Assembly (NCBI GenBank): GCA_015709205.1
Contig: JACCQO010000018.1
Coordinates: forward strand, 1-64,000
DNA from: Desulfovibrionaceae bacterium
Lineage (GTDB): Bacteria > Desulfobacterota > Desulfovibrionia > Desulfovibrionales > Desulfovibrionaceae
Direction of reading: 5' to 3'
Length of the DNA: 64,000 bases
Shown: one piece after another, positions 26,669-35,529 of the stretch
Layout of the letters: each line of letters opens with the position of its first letter
How positions within the stretch are numbered: the stretch's first letter is position 1
Program-made: the position numbers and the translations under genes
The notes under the pieces: model-generated
Told to the model about the DNA's origin: nothing
What the model saw: only the letters and a program-made list of their open reading frames with translations
Database searches by the model: none

Positions 26669-29284
26669 CTACTCTCCGCCGTACCGCTCGAAGAGCTTCT
26701 GCTTCTTCTTGTCGAAGACCAGGGCCGAGCGCAGCACGGCCACGGCCAGGGAAACGATGGACAGGATCGCGATCATGCCCTTCTGGATCTCCCATTTCTG
26801 GCTGAGCAGCACGGACGTGGCCCAGGGATAGCCCTGCTTCTGGCCCCACCACATGGCCAGGGGCACCACGATGAGCGCCAGGAGCAGCCCGCCGAGCTCC
26901 AGCCAGAAAAAGGTCTTGCCCATGATCAGCAGGAACAGCGTGGAGTCGCGCACGACCTTGAGGGTCTTGAGCCGCGATTCCAGCCGCTCGATGGTCTCAC
27001 TGATCTTGTCGAAAAGCTCCTGGCCGCGGCGGAAGGCGTCGGCCACCTGGAAGTGCTGCTTGAGCGCCCAGTTCACGTTCTTGGCGCAGAAGTTGAACTC
27101 GCGGTTGAACTCCACGAGCACGCGCGGGAAGGGGAACCACGCGGCCTCGCGCCGGATCTCCTTGAGCCGGTCCATGAAGTAGGAGAAGTTGTTCTTCAGC
27201 TTCTTGGACTCCTCCTCCACCTTGGACTGGAGGTCCTTGGCCAGGTTGGCGCGGCCCTTCATCATCCGGTGGTAGGGGACGTAGTTCTTGCGCTCCATGA
27301 GCTCGTTGAGGTTGGTGATGTCCGCGTAGGTCTGGCGCGCGAACTCGTGGTCGTCGCTGAACCACTTGGCCACCTCGGTGCGCAGTTGCTCCAGGTTCTG
27401 CCGCTCCTCCTTGGCCTTGGCCTCGGTTTCGTTCCAGAGCCGGTGCAGCGCGCCGAGCAGATGGAAGTGCCCGCGCTCCAGCTCCGGGTCGATGAGCGTG
27501 CGGTTGAACATGTTCGGGTCCTGGTTGATGAGGTTCTCGAAGAACCCCATGGCCTGCTCTGCGAAGCCCAGCTTCACCAGGCACACGCCCTGGCGGTAGA
27601 TGGCCGAGAGCCACTTGGGGCTCAGGGTGATCACGCGCTTGTACATGGTGTTGGCCTGCTGGTAGCGCCCCTGCATCTCCAGGGCGCGGGCCTGCAGGTA
27701 GATGTGATAGGACTGGTGCAGGGGCGAGGCGGACATGCCCTCGGCCTCGCGCCAGTAGCCCTGGGCGCGCGGCAGATCGCCCTTCTCCACGGCGGAAAAG
27801 CCCTGCAGGGTGCGCGGACGGAAGTCGCGCGGCCCCTTCATGGCCAGCTGCGAGGCGATGCGGTCGCAGGCGATGACCTCGCCGTTGTAGAGGTTGTCCA
27901 GGGCGTCGTAGAGCGGGCCGGGCTCCTGGGGGTCCAGGCTCCGCAGGCCCACGGGGTAGTCCTTGCCGTGCGAGCGCCACATCAGGGTCATCATCCGGTG
28001 CTGCACGGGCAGGTTGATCTCGAACACGGCCTGGGCCAGGTGCCCGGACGGGACGTTGGTCTGCAGCAGCTCGGTGATGCCCTCCACCTGGCTGTCGTAC
28101 TTGGCCAGAAAGGCGTCCATGTCGCGGAACCCCGCGTTGATGCCGTCGAAATCCAGCTTGGCGATCTCGGCCCAGGCCCCCGGGCGCATCTCCTCCAGGT
28201 CGCGGCTGGGGCACTCCGTGACCTTGTGCCCGCGCAGGCCGCAGTAGAAGCAGGCGTGCTCCTCGCCGGCCACCAGCCGCTTGGACAGCTCGATGACGAT
28301 GGCCCCGCCCTCTTCGGCCTGCTGATCCGAAAGCGCCACGTTGCACCAGTCGTCGATGGACCCGGAGTCCACCTTGAAGCGCACGTCGTTGATGCGGTAG
28401 CCCGTGCCCATGAGAAAGGCGTTGCGGTAGCTCATGTACGGGAAGTCGGGCATGAGCATGTCCCAGTCCAGGGGCACCTTCTTGGCGAGCTCGTTGTTGA
28501 AGTTCAGCCCCTTGCGGTCCACGATGGCCTGCACGCAGGGCCAGTAGGCGTTCTCCCCGGCCTCCTTCACGCGCGGCACCATGGTCAGGTAGTCCCGGCA
28601 CCAGGTGCGCAGCTGCCGCAGGTTCTGCAGCGGGAACATCAGGAAGAAGTCGTGGAGGATGTAGTTCAGCTTCAGGCGCTTGAGGATGTATTCGATTTCC
28701 TGGAAGAACGCGCGCCAGCCAACCTGGAACTCCTTGTCCAGCGGGTTGCCCAGGGGCTTGAGCACCAGGAACCAGCCCATGGAGGACTGGTAGGGCAGCC
28801 GCGGGTCGGCCTGGAGCGCCTTCCAGCCCACGTCGGGCAGGCCGCGCAGCTTCTCCACGTCCTTGAAGTCCAGCCCGGGCACGCGCTTGGCGCCCTCCAC
28901 GGCCTTGGGGTGCAGCCAGGCCTCGAACTCCTCGGGAATGATCGCGGTCTGGTTGGCCAACCGCGTGTCGAAGGAAAGCGTGACCTCCAGCTTGAGCCCG
29001 AGCAGGAGCTTGGCCGGAAAGATCTCGATGAAGACCGGGATTGGATTGAGCCGCGCCCAGATCTCCAGGCGCGCCAGGGCCAGGAAGACGTCCTCGGAAA
29101 AGAAGAACCACAGGGCCTGGTTGCGCTGCTCGCGCACGCGCATGCCGCCGTAGTCCGACAGGGTCTGCTGCAGGGCCGGGTTGATGTCCCCCTTCCAGGC
29201 CAGCCACAGGCAGAACCCGTTGGTGACCATGCGGGATTCTTTGAAGGTGGGCAGATTGCCTGTGAGATCGCCGAGTTGAGCCAT
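26669..29284 (-). CDS. Membrane-anchored TPR-like protein with a CCHC zinc knuckle, function unknown
   Basis: I do not recognise a named family. The 871-residue protein has a large N-terminal region (1-340) without recognised motif, rich in aromatic residues. A perfect C-x2-C-x4-H-x4-C zinc knuckle follows (C345, C348, H353, C358, in CFYCGLRGHKVTEC). TPR-like helices lie at about 495-590 (AEKGDLPRAQ, LYQARALEMQGRYQQANTMY-like), then charged helices (620-770). Two to three C-terminal TM segments (about 783-812, 836-855) and a basic tail end it. The start at 29284 has AAGGA about ten bases upstream. CCHC knuckles usually bind single-stranded nucleic acid, which is unexpected in a bacterial membrane protein. 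It is convergent with dsrC. Confidence 0.85.
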   Translation of the reverse strand: MAQLGDLTGNLPTFKESRMVTNGFCLWLAWKGDINPALQQTLSDYGGMRVREQRNQALWFFFSEDVFLALARLEIWARLNPIPVFIEIFPAKLLLGLKLEVTLSFDTRLANQTAIIPEEFEAWLHPKAVEGAKRVPGLDFKDVEKLRGLPDVGWKALQADPRLPYQSSMGWFLVLKPLGNPLDKEFQVGWRAFFQEIEYILKRLKLNYILHDFFLMFPLQNLRQLRTWCRDYLTMVPRVKEAGENAYWPCVQAIVDRKGLNFNNELAKKVPLDWDMLMPDFPYMSYRNAFLMGTGYRINDVRFKVDSGSIDDWCNVALSDQQAEEGGAIVIELSKRLVAGEEHACFYCGLRGHKVTECPSRDLEEMRPGAWAEIAKLDFDGINAGFRDMDAFLAKYDSQVEGITELLQTNVPSGHLAQAVFEINLPVQHRMMTLMWRSHGKDYPVGLRSLDPQEPGPLYDALDNLYNGEVIACDRIASQLAMKGPRDFRPRTLQGFSAVEKGDLPRAQGYWREAEGMSASPLHQSYHIYLQARALEMQGRYQQANTMYKRVITLSPKWLSAIYRQGVCLVKLGFAEQAMGFFENLINQDPNMFNRTLIDPELERGHFHLLGALHRLWNETEAKAKEERQNLEQLRTEVAKWFSDDHEFARQTYADITNLNELMERKNYVPYHRMMKGRANLAKDLQSKVEEESKKLKNNFSYFMDRLKEIRREAAWFPFPRVLVEFNREFNFCAKNVNWALKQHFQVADAFRRGQELFDKISETIERLESRLKTLKVVRDSTLFLLIMGKTFFWLELGGLLLALIVVPLAMWWGQKQGYPWATSVLLSQKWEIQKGMIAILSIVSLAVAVLRSALVFDKKKQKLFERYGGE

Positions 29285-29511
29285 GCGTGGTATGTCCTTG
29301 GATTCCCGGGGCCGTGCCCCGGCTGCGCGATGCGCGCGGACCGGCTTCCATCCGGCCCTTTCGCCCGCGCGCCGCGAACGGCGTCCCGTTCGCGGCGGCA
29401 CGGATTGCCTGCTTCCGCCGTGCACTATGCACGAACGGTACCACTCTGTGAAGCGGCCGGGCGCGGGCGACGCGGGCGGGCGGTGCGGGGAATGATACGG
29501 GGGGCGAAGAA

Positions 29512-29577
29512 CTGGGGGGAGCAGGGGGGAACCCCCTTTTTCGGCGAAAAAAGGGGGTTCCCCCCTGCTCCCCCCAG
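29512..29577 (+). repeat. Perfect 30-bp-stem hairpin with C-rich 3' tract (copy 2 of dispersed family)
   Basis: Positions 29512-29541 are exactly complementary to 29548-29577, with a six-base loop CGGCGA. The stem alternates G6, C5, T5 and A blocks. The following run to about 29612 (CCCCCCTCATCCCCTCTCC, then CCCCCAAAAACT) matches the flank of the 61.5-kb hairpin read on the opposite strand. It sits in the 542-bp gap between two divergent genes; nothing else was recognised in that gap. Confidence 0.85.
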
Positions 29578-29826
29578 ACCCCCCTCATCCCCTCTCCCCC
29601 AAAAACTGCTGGCGGGGAGGGGCGTTGGAGGCAACAGGCGTGCCGGGAGGACGAAAACGGCATTGCGCAGAGCAGGAGAAGGAGTGGGGAGAGGGGGGAG
29701 GGGAACGAGAGACGGCCGGAAGAGAGGCCCGGGGTGTCAAAAAACCGGCCGCGCCTTGCGTTCGGCGGGCGGAACTGTCATTGTTCCCGCGCCGGGAAGG
29801 CCCGGCAAACTCCGGAGAATCCCGCC

Positions 29827-30933
29827 ATGCGCGTCCTTCACGTGGTCAACGTCCGCTGGTTCAACGCCACGGCCTGGTACGGCCTGACCCTCGCCCGCCT
29901 GATGCGCGACGCCGGGCACGAGGTCCTGGCCGTCTGCCTGCCGGACACCGCGCCCCTGGCCAGGGCCCGCGAGTGGGGCCTGGACGCCGCGACCCTGGAC
30001 CTGAACACCGGCCACCCCCTGCGCCTGGCAGCGCTCTGCGCGGACATGCACCGCCTGGTGCGCGACTTCCGCCCCGACGTCGTGGACTGCCACCGGGGCG
30101 AGGCCTTCGTGCTCTGGGGGCTGCTCAAGAGCGGCGGCGCGCCCTTCAAGCTGGTGCGCACGCGCGGCGACCAGCGGTTGCCCCGAAACAACCTCTTCAA
30201 CCGCCACCTGCACCGGCGCACGGCCGACGCCGTGGTGGCCACCAACTCGGCCATGCTCGCGCACTTCCGCGACGCGCTCGGCGTGCCGCCCGAGCGGCTG
30301 CACCTGATCTTCGGCGGCGTGGACGAGGACGCCTTCCGCTTCGACGGTGCGGGCCGCGCCCGGGTGCGCGCGGAGTTCGGCTTTGCCGACGGCGACGTGG
30401 TCTACGGCCTGCTCGGCCGCTTCGACGAGGTCAAGGGCCAGCGCGAGACCATCGAGGCCCTGGCCCGCGTGCGCGCCCGGCACGGCATGGAGCGCGCCAA
30501 GCTGCTGCTCATCGGCCACGACTCGGCCCAGCCCGAATCCCTGATCCGCTCCTGGATCGCCGAGGCCGGGCTGGACGCGCACGTGGCCGTGACCGGCCTG
30601 CGCGACGACGTGGCCGCGTGCATCAGCGCCCTGGACGTGGGCGTGCTGGCCTCCAAGTGGTCCGAGACCATCGCGCGCGCGGCCCTGGAGATCATGGCCT
30701 GCGGCCGCCCGCTCGTATCCACGCGCGTGGGCGTGATGCCGGACCTGATGCCCGCCGAGGCGCTCTGCGCGCCCGCGGACGCCACGGCCCTGGCCGCGCT
30801 CATGGCCCGCGCGGCCACGGACCCCGCCTTCCTGGCCCGCGTGCGCGCGGACCAGCAGCACCGGTTGCCCCAGCTCACGGGCCACGCCTTCCTCTCCCAG
30901 TCCCTGGGCCTGTTTCAGAGCCTTTTGGGCTGA
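29827..30933 (+). CDS. Glycosyltransferase family 4 protein
   Basis: A 368-residue GT-B enzyme. The start VLHVVNVRWFNATAWYG replaces the usual glycine-rich N-terminal loop. The C-terminal half has the donor-binding EX7E-like region (SKWSETIARAALEIMACGRPLVS) and a GLLGRFDEVKGQ segment as in GT4 retaining transferases of LPS or exopolysaccharide synthesis. Acceptor and sugar are unknown. GGAG lies about nine bases before the ATG at 29827; an open frame further upstream overlaps the hairpin flank and is not conserved. A GT9 heptosyltransferase-like gene is nearby, convergent. Confidence 0.9.
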   Translation: MRVLHVVNVRWFNATAWYGLTLARLMRDAGHEVLAVCLPDTAPLARAREWGLDAATLDLNTGHPLRLAALCADMHRLVRDFRPDVVDCHRGEAFVLWGLLKSGGAPFKLVRTRGDQRLPRNNLFNRHLHRRTADAVVATNSAMLAHFRDALGVPPERLHLIFGGVDEDAFRFDGAGRARVRAEFGFADGDVVYGLLGRFDEVKGQRETIEALARVRARHGMERAKLLLIGHDSAQPESLIRSWIAEAGLDAHVAVTGLRDDVAACISALDVGVLASKWSETIARAALEIMACGRPLVSTRVGVMPDLMPAEALCAPADATALAALMARAATDPAFLARVRADQQHRLPQLTGHAFLSQSLGLFQSLLG

Positions 30934-30963
30934 CGGTCCGATCGCCCCGCCCCGCTCCGGCCC

Positions 30964-31083
30964 TCACTTCTTGGAGCGCGGGTATTCAAAGGAAAACCTT
31001 CCGTTCAGCACGACGAACACGCCCGCCGCGAGCAGCAGGTCCCACAGGCCGATTTCCCTGAGCAGCACGCTGAGCACAATCAT
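30964..31083 (-). CDS. Small 39-residue membrane protein, function unknown
   Basis: Read directly from the sequence: an ATG at 31083 with GAGGGGAGA just upstream opens a 39-codon frame ending in TGA. The peptide has a hydrophobic helix (GLWDLLLAAGVFVVLN) followed by a short charged tail (GRFSFEYPRSKK), so it probably spans the inner membrane once. It is separated from the glycosyltransferase by only 30 bp (convergent) and has an AT-rich upstream region with inverted repeats. The strong ribosome binding site and sensible composition favour a real gene. No function can be proposed. Confidence 0.6.
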   Translation of the reverse strand: MIVLSVLLREIGLWDLLLAAGVFVVLNGRFSFEYPRSKK

Positions 31084-31182
31084 TCTCCCCTCCTCGCGGG
31101 GTATCGCAACCGTGCGGCCACGCCCGAAACGGGACGGCCGGAGGGCGCACCGTGCGCGAACGCGGGCCCTCTCCAGGCAATA

Positions 31183-31208
31183 CGTTTCAGGTCCCGATTC
31201 CTGAAACG
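31183..31208. promoter_or_regulatory. Inverted repeat upstream of the 39-residue gene
   Basis: CGTTTCAGG and CCTGAAACG form a perfect 9-bp inverted repeat around an 8-nt centre, 100-125 bp upstream of the small gene in an AT-rich stretch. It could be an operator or a leader hairpin. A second short palindrome (AATAC/GTATT) lies near 31274-31288. Confidence 0.45.
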
Positions 31209-31321
31209 CGATTTCCGGAAATTTTTGGCCGCGTGGGGCAACAGGCCGCAGGAAAAGGGAAAAAATTTAGAAAATACATCACGTATTGAACACATTTCTG
31301 TCGCGCCCGCCCCTGGAACGA

Positions 31322-31355
31322 AAAGCGCCCCCGGGCATCCACCCGGGGGCGCTTT
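31322..31355. terminator. Terminator downstream of the GT9 gene
   Basis: A perfect 14-bp stem (AAAGCGCCCCCGGG and CCCGGGGGCGCTTT, loop CATCCA) lies 22 bp past the stop of the minus-strand GT9 gene. A/T tracts on both sides allow action on both strands. Confidence 0.75.
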
Positions 31356-31376
31356 CGCACGGCCCGATCGCGTCCG

Positions 31377-32432
31377 TCAGCGGCCGAACCGTTCCAGGTG
31401 CTCGCGGAAGACCGCGTACACGGCCTCGGGCGTGAGCTCCAGGAGGCAGCGCAGGTGCGGGCAGTCGTTGCGGTTGCAGGGGCGGCAGTCCAGGTCCGCG
31501 GCCACGTCCGCGTGTTCGGACGCGGGATAGGTCCAGGCCGAACTCGTGGCCCCCTGGATGGTCACCGAGGGCGTGTCCACGGCCACGGCCACGTGGCGCG
31601 GGGCCGAGCAGTTGCCCAGGTGCAGCGCGGCCGCGGCCACGCACGCGGCCATCTCGCGCAGGCCGAGCATCTCCTCCGGCACCACGCAGGCCGCGCGCGC
31701 CGCCTCGTCCATCCCGGCGCGCACCGCCTCGGCCAGCTCCCGCTCGCCCGGGCCCCAGAGCATCAGGAAACGGAGCGAGGCGTCCCCGGCCGCGGCCAGC
31801 GACAGCAGCCGCGCGAAGTGGTCCGCGGGCCAGCGCCGCGTCACGCGCCGGTGCGACGGGTCCACGGTCACCAGCCGGTGTTCCGGCCCGACGCCCAGCC
31901 CGGCGAGGTATTCCCCGGCCCGGGCGCGCTCGGCGTCCGTGAGCGTCAGACGCGGCCGCTCGCCCTTCCACTCCAGGCCCAGGGGCCGCAGCACGCTGGC
32001 CTTGGTCATGGCCGCGTACCCGCCCAGCGGGTCCACGGTGTGCGTGTAGAGCCAGCGGTTGTACCACGGCGGGGTGTAGCTCAAGCGCACGGGCGCGTGG
32101 GAAAAGAAGACCACCCAGCGGCAGCGCGGCAGCTGCTGGAAATCCACCACCAGATCGAACCCCTCGGCGGCCACGCGGCGGTAGAAGGCCACTTCCTTGA
32201 AGAGGTTGCTCAGTTCCTTGCGGTCGATGGCCCAGACGCGCGCCACGTCCGGATTGTGTTCGAGCATGGACGCGCACTTCTTTTCCGTGAGCACGTGCAG
32301 CTCGGCCCGCGGATACGCCGCGGCGAGCAACCGCACGGCGGGCGTGGCCAGGAGCACGTCGCCGATCTGGCGCAACTGGCAGACGAGAATCTTGCGAAAG
32401 CCGCCCGGAGGCGGCGTGATGGGCTGCGTCAT
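31377..32432 (-). CDS. Glycosyltransferase family 9 (heptosyltransferase-like)
   Basis: A 351-residue GT-B protein with the WaaC/WaaF-like start KILVCQLRQIGDVLLATPAVRLL and the C-terminal half with LWGPGERELAEAV and a GNCSAPRHVAVAVDTPSVTI donor-site segment. These enzymes add ADP-heptose to the inner LPS core, consistent with a Gram-negative. A cysteine-rich patch (CRPCNRNDCPHLRC) near the C-terminus resembles that of other heptosyltransferase-like proteins. The Shine-Dalgarno before 32432 is weak (GGAAACC). The BON lipoprotein gene lies 50 bp upstream on the same strand. Confidence 0.92.
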   Translation of the reverse strand: MTQPITPPPGGFRKILVCQLRQIGDVLLATPAVRLLAAAYPRAELHVLTEKKCASMLEHNPDVARVWAIDRKELSNLFKEVAFYRRVAAEGFDLVVDFQQLPRCRWVVFFSHAPVRLSYTPPWYNRWLYTHTVDPLGGYAAMTKASVLRPLGLEWKGERPRLTLTDAERARAGEYLAGLGVGPEHRLVTVDPSHRRVTRRWPADHFARLLSLAAAGDASLRFLMLWGPGERELAEAVRAGMDEAARAACVVPEEMLGLREMAACVAAAALHLGNCSAPRHVAVAVDTPSVTIQGATSSAWTYPASEHADVAADLDCRPCNRNDCPHLRCLLELTPEAVYAVFREHLERFGR

Positions 32433-32482
32433 GTTCGGTTTCCGGGGCGCGCCGCTTCCGGCGCGCCCCACGAAGGCAGGGC

Positions 32483-33040
32483 CTAGCGGCGCACGGCCCG
32501 CAGGAAGGATTTCACGCGCTGCACGCCGTCCACCGCCTTGGCGTGGGCCACGGCGTCGGCGATCTCCTTGTCCTTGCCCACGATGCCGAGCAGGACCACG
32601 TCGCACTGCACCGTGGCGATATCGATGTTCGTGGACCAGATGTCCTTGTCGCCGATGAGCGCGCCGCGCACCTCGGTCTTGATGCGCACGCGGTCGGCCG
32701 TGGAGCACGGGTCGTCGCTGCGCTCGGCCAGCAGGTAGGTGGTCACCTGGCGCACGCCGCTCACCTTCCGGGCGATCTCGATGGCGCGGTTCTTCTCGGT
32801 CTGGTCCGTGTACTCGCCCACCAGATAGACGTGGCCCTCGTAGCAGAAGGGATCGATGGCCAGCCCGCTGACCACGCTGTCGTCCACGAACTTGGCCAGG
32901 ATCTCGTTGGCGATGCGCTTGTCCGTGGTCATGGAACGCAAAGAGCGCTCCTCCACCACGGTGCTGTAAGGATTGCAGGCCGCTGTCGCGAGCAGGGCCA
33001 CGCAGGCCAGGATCAACAGGATCGGGGCGGTGCGTTTCAT
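32483..33040 (-). CDS. BON-domain lipoprotein
   Basis: A 185-residue precursor with a lipoprotein signal peptide (KRTAPILLILACVALLATAAC, lipid-anchored Cys about 22) and two BON domains: about 45-110 (DVYLVGEYTD-type strand) and 115-185 (CDVVLLGIVGKDKEIADAV). BON modules bind phospholipid or stabilise the outer membrane; OsmY and DolP are examples. AAGGAG lies seven bases before the ATG. The start overlaps the upstream HD-GYP gene as ATGA, so the two are translationally coupled. Confidence 0.9.
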   Translation of the reverse strand: MKRTAPILLILACVALLATAACNPYSTVVEERSLRSMTTDKRIANEILAKFVDDSVVSGLAIDPFCYEGHVYLVGEYTDQTEKNRAIEIARKVSGVRQVTTYLLAERSDDPCSTADRVRIKTEVRGALIGDKDIWSTNIDIATVQCDVVLLGIVGKDKEIADAVAHAKAVDGVQRVKSFLRAVRR

Positions 33041-34086
33041 GCGGGTCTCCTTGGTTTCTGGTGGGGGACGGCCGAGGTCGCTTTGGCAGCGCGCGGCGCG
33101 GGCGGCTCCACCTGGATGTCCGCGCCCGAGAGCACGGCCACCAGCAGCCGGTAGGCCTCCGCGTCCAGCCCGCCGATGCCCTCGCGCATCAGCTTGAGGG
33201 CCTCGAAGGGGCGCATGGCCGCGGCGTAGGGCCGGTCCGTGGTCAGGGCGTCGTAGACGTCGCAGACCGTGAGCACGCGCACGGGAAAGGGCAGGTCCCG
33301 GCCGCTCATGCCGCTGGGATACCCGGACCCGTCCACCTTCTCGTGGTGGAAGAGGATGCAGTTGAAGGTTTCCTGCCTGAGCTCCACGTTGGTGCACATG
33401 GACACGCCCTGCAGCGGATGGGTGTTGACCACGGCCCGCTCCTCGTCCGTGAGCCGGCCGGGCTTGTTCAGGATCGTGCGCGGGATGCGCGCCTTGCCCA
33501 GGTCGTGCATCAGCGCGCCCAGGCCGTAGCCGAACAGGGCCTCGCGCTCCAGGCCCAGCCCCTGCAGCACGCTGGTGACGTAGAGGAAGACGTGCACGCA
33601 GTGCGAATAGGTCTTGTAGTCGTGGGCGATGAACGGGGCCACGGCCTTGAACCCCTCGCCCAGGGCCAGGAAGCGCACCGAGGCGCTGACCAGCCGGGTC
33701 ATGCGGCCATAGAGCCGCGCGGCCAGCCCCTCGGGGAGCCGCTCCTCGAAGGCGTCGCGCATCACGGCCAGCGAGGCCCCGTAGAGCACCTTGGAGCGCT
33801 CGGCCAGGGGCACGTTCTCGTCCATGAGCACCGCGCCGAGGTTGTCCTCCACGTAGCCGTCGAAGATCTCGCGCTCGTTGGCCTGCACGAAGACCTCGGA
33901 AACCCCGTTCTCGTGCAGCGTGGTGCGGTGGCGCTCGGTGAAGCGCTCCTCGGCCCCGGTGTAGAGCACAAAGCGCCCGTTCTGGCGCAGGTAGACGGAA
34001 AAGCGCCCCAGCGTCTGCGGAAAGAGCAGCAGCGGGGAAACCGAGAAGAACTCCCGTGGCACCGAGGTGTCGCCCGGCTTGTCCAT
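33037..34086 (-). CDS. HD-GYP domain protein (candidate c-di-GMP phosphodiesterase)
   Basis: A 349-residue protein with an N-terminal sensor-like domain (about 10-110) and a complete HD-GYP domain: HDLGKARIP, HPLQG, HHEKVDGSGYP and CDVYDALTTDRPY. This class hydrolyses c-di-GMP. The start at 34086 has only a weak Shine-Dalgarno (AAGCGGGG). The stop overlaps the BON lipoprotein start by four bases. The C-terminal tail is proline- and lysine-rich. A PilZ protein is encoded at 51.1 kb, so c-di-GMP signalling is represented twice in the window. Confidence 0.92.
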   Translation of the reverse strand: MDKPGDTSVPREFFSVSPLLLFPQTLGRFSVYLRQNGRFVLYTGAEERFTERHRTTLHENGVSEVFVQANEREIFDGYVEDNLGAVLMDENVPLAERSKVLYGASLAVMRDAFEERLPEGLAARLYGRMTRLVSASVRFLALGEGFKAVAPFIAHDYKTYSHCVHVFLYVTSVLQGLGLEREALFGYGLGALMHDLGKARIPRTILNKPGRLTDEERAVVNTHPLQGVSMCTNVELRQETFNCILFHHEKVDGSGYPSGMSGRDLPFPVRVLTVCDVYDALTTDRPYAAAMRPFEALKLMREGIGGLDAEAYRLLVAVLSGADIQVEPPAPRAAKATSAVPHQKPRRPA

Positions 34087-34152
34087 GCCCCGCTTATACG
34101 CGAGGGCCCCGCCCCGGGCAACGGGGGAATGCGCCCTGCCTGCGGCCACGGC

Positions 34153-35313
34153 CTAGCTTCCCGCGCGCTCGCGCACGTAGCCTTCCAGCCGGTCCATGGC
34201 CCGGTCGATGTTCTCCAGCGAGTTGGCGTAGGAAAAGCGGATGTAGCCCTCGCCGCCGGGCCCGAAGTCCGTGCCCGGGGTCACGCCCACGCAGGCCTTC
34301 TCCAGGATGTCGAAGGCCAGGCCGTAGGAGTCCAGCCCCGTGGCCGCGGACAGGAAACGCGCGTCGGCCAGCACGTAGAACGCGCCGGTGGGCTCCACGT
34401 CGATGGTGAAGCCCATGGCCCTGAGGCGCGCCAGGATGCGCACGCGGCGCTCGTTGTAGGTGATGCGCATGGCCTCGACCTCGTCGCGGCATTCGGTGAG
34501 CGCGGCGATGGCCGCCCACTGGGACACGGAGTTGGCCGAGATGAACAGGTTCTGGGAGAGCTTCTTGATGCCGTCCATGAACCGCTCGGGCGCGATGACG
34601 TAGCCCAGGCGCAGCCCGGTCATGGCGAAGAGTTTGGAGAAGCCGTTGAAGACGAAGGCCTCGTCCGTGAACTCCAGGATGGAATGCTCGCGGCCCTCGT
34701 AGACCAGGCCGTGGTAGATCTCGTCGCTGAAGATCATGGGGCCCATCCCGGCCACGCGGCGCATGCGCTCGGGCGGCAGCAGGTTGCCCGTGGGGTTGGA
34801 GGGCGAGTTCAGGAACACGGCCTTGGTGCGCGGGGTGATGCGCTCGCGGATGGCCGAGGAGCGGTACTGGAAGCCGTCCTCGGCGAGCACGCGCACGGGC
34901 GCGGGCACGCCGCCCACGAAGCCGACGAAGTTCGGATAGCAGGCGTAGCCGGGGTCGGAGATGATCACCTCGTCGCCGTGCTCCAGGAGCACGCCGCAGG
35001 CCATGAGCATGGCCGGGGAGGTGCCGCTGGTCACGCAGACGCGCTCCGGCGAAACGCTCACGCCGTAGCGCTCGTGGTAGAAGGCGCAGATGGCCTCGCG
35101 CAGTTCCGGCAGGCCGAGGCTGTGCGTGTAGTGCGTGCGCCCCTGGCCCAGGGCGCGGGCCGCGGCCTCGGTCACCGGCGCGGGGGTGTCGAAGTCGGGC
35201 TCGCCGACCTCCAGGTGGATCACGTCCGCCCCGTCGCGCTCCATGCGGCAGGCGCGCTCGAGCACGTCCATGACGTAAAAGGGCTTCATCCGTTTCGTGC
35301 GCTCGGCTTCCAT
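34153..35313 (-). CDS. PLP-dependent class I/II aminotransferase
   Basis: A 386-residue fold-type I aminotransferase. Visible are LEVGEPDFDTP, the Y(A)CYPN substrate loop, NSPSNPTGN, SDEIYHGL and the pyridoxal lysine in NGFSKLFAMTGLRLGY. These resemble the aspartate or alanine-type group; the substrate cannot be set from sequence. AAGGAG lies eight bases before the ATG at 35313. The HD-GYP gene starts 66 bp downstream on the same strand, possibly co-transcribed. Confidence 0.93.
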   Translation of the reverse strand: MEAERTKRMKPFYVMDVLERACRMERDGADVIHLEVGEPDFDTPAPVTEAAARALGQGRTHYTHSLGLPELREAICAFYHERYGVSVSPERVCVTSGTSPAMLMACGVLLEHGDEVIISDPGYACYPNFVGFVGGVPAPVRVLAEDGFQYRSSAIRERITPRTKAVFLNSPSNPTGNLLPPERMRRVAGMGPMIFSDEIYHGLVYEGREHSILEFTDEAFVFNGFSKLFAMTGLRLGYVIAPERFMDGIKKLSQNLFISANSVSQWAAIAALTECRDEVEAMRITYNERRVRILARLRAMGFTIDVEPTGAFYVLADARFLSAATGLDSYGLAFDILEKACVGVTPGTDFGPGGEGYIRFSYANSLENIDRAMDRLEGYVRERAGS

Positions 35314-35453
35314 CGTCTTGCTCCTTGCTGTTGCTCCCCATTGTGCCGTGGCCCGGCCCGGGCCCGCCCGTCTTGGCCGGAAGCGGCCCGCGGGCAGGCA
35401 GGGCAATACCGCAAAAACCGTCGGCGTGCAAAGAGCCTCTTTCCCGGCCCGTG

Positions 35454-35482
35454 TTGACCTGACGTCGGAGAAGGGCTATTTT
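35454..35482 (+). promoter_or_regulatory. Promoter of the 76-residue gene (and perhaps the adenylate cyclase gene)
   Basis: TTGACC (35454-35459) and TATTTT (35477-35482) with exactly 17 nt between them, followed by an AT-rich start region about 45 bp before the ATG. Confidence 0.7.
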
Positions 35483-35529
35483 TACGCAATGCCGCCCATC
35501 GGCGGGAAAACCGGAGAGGGGGTCGCACC

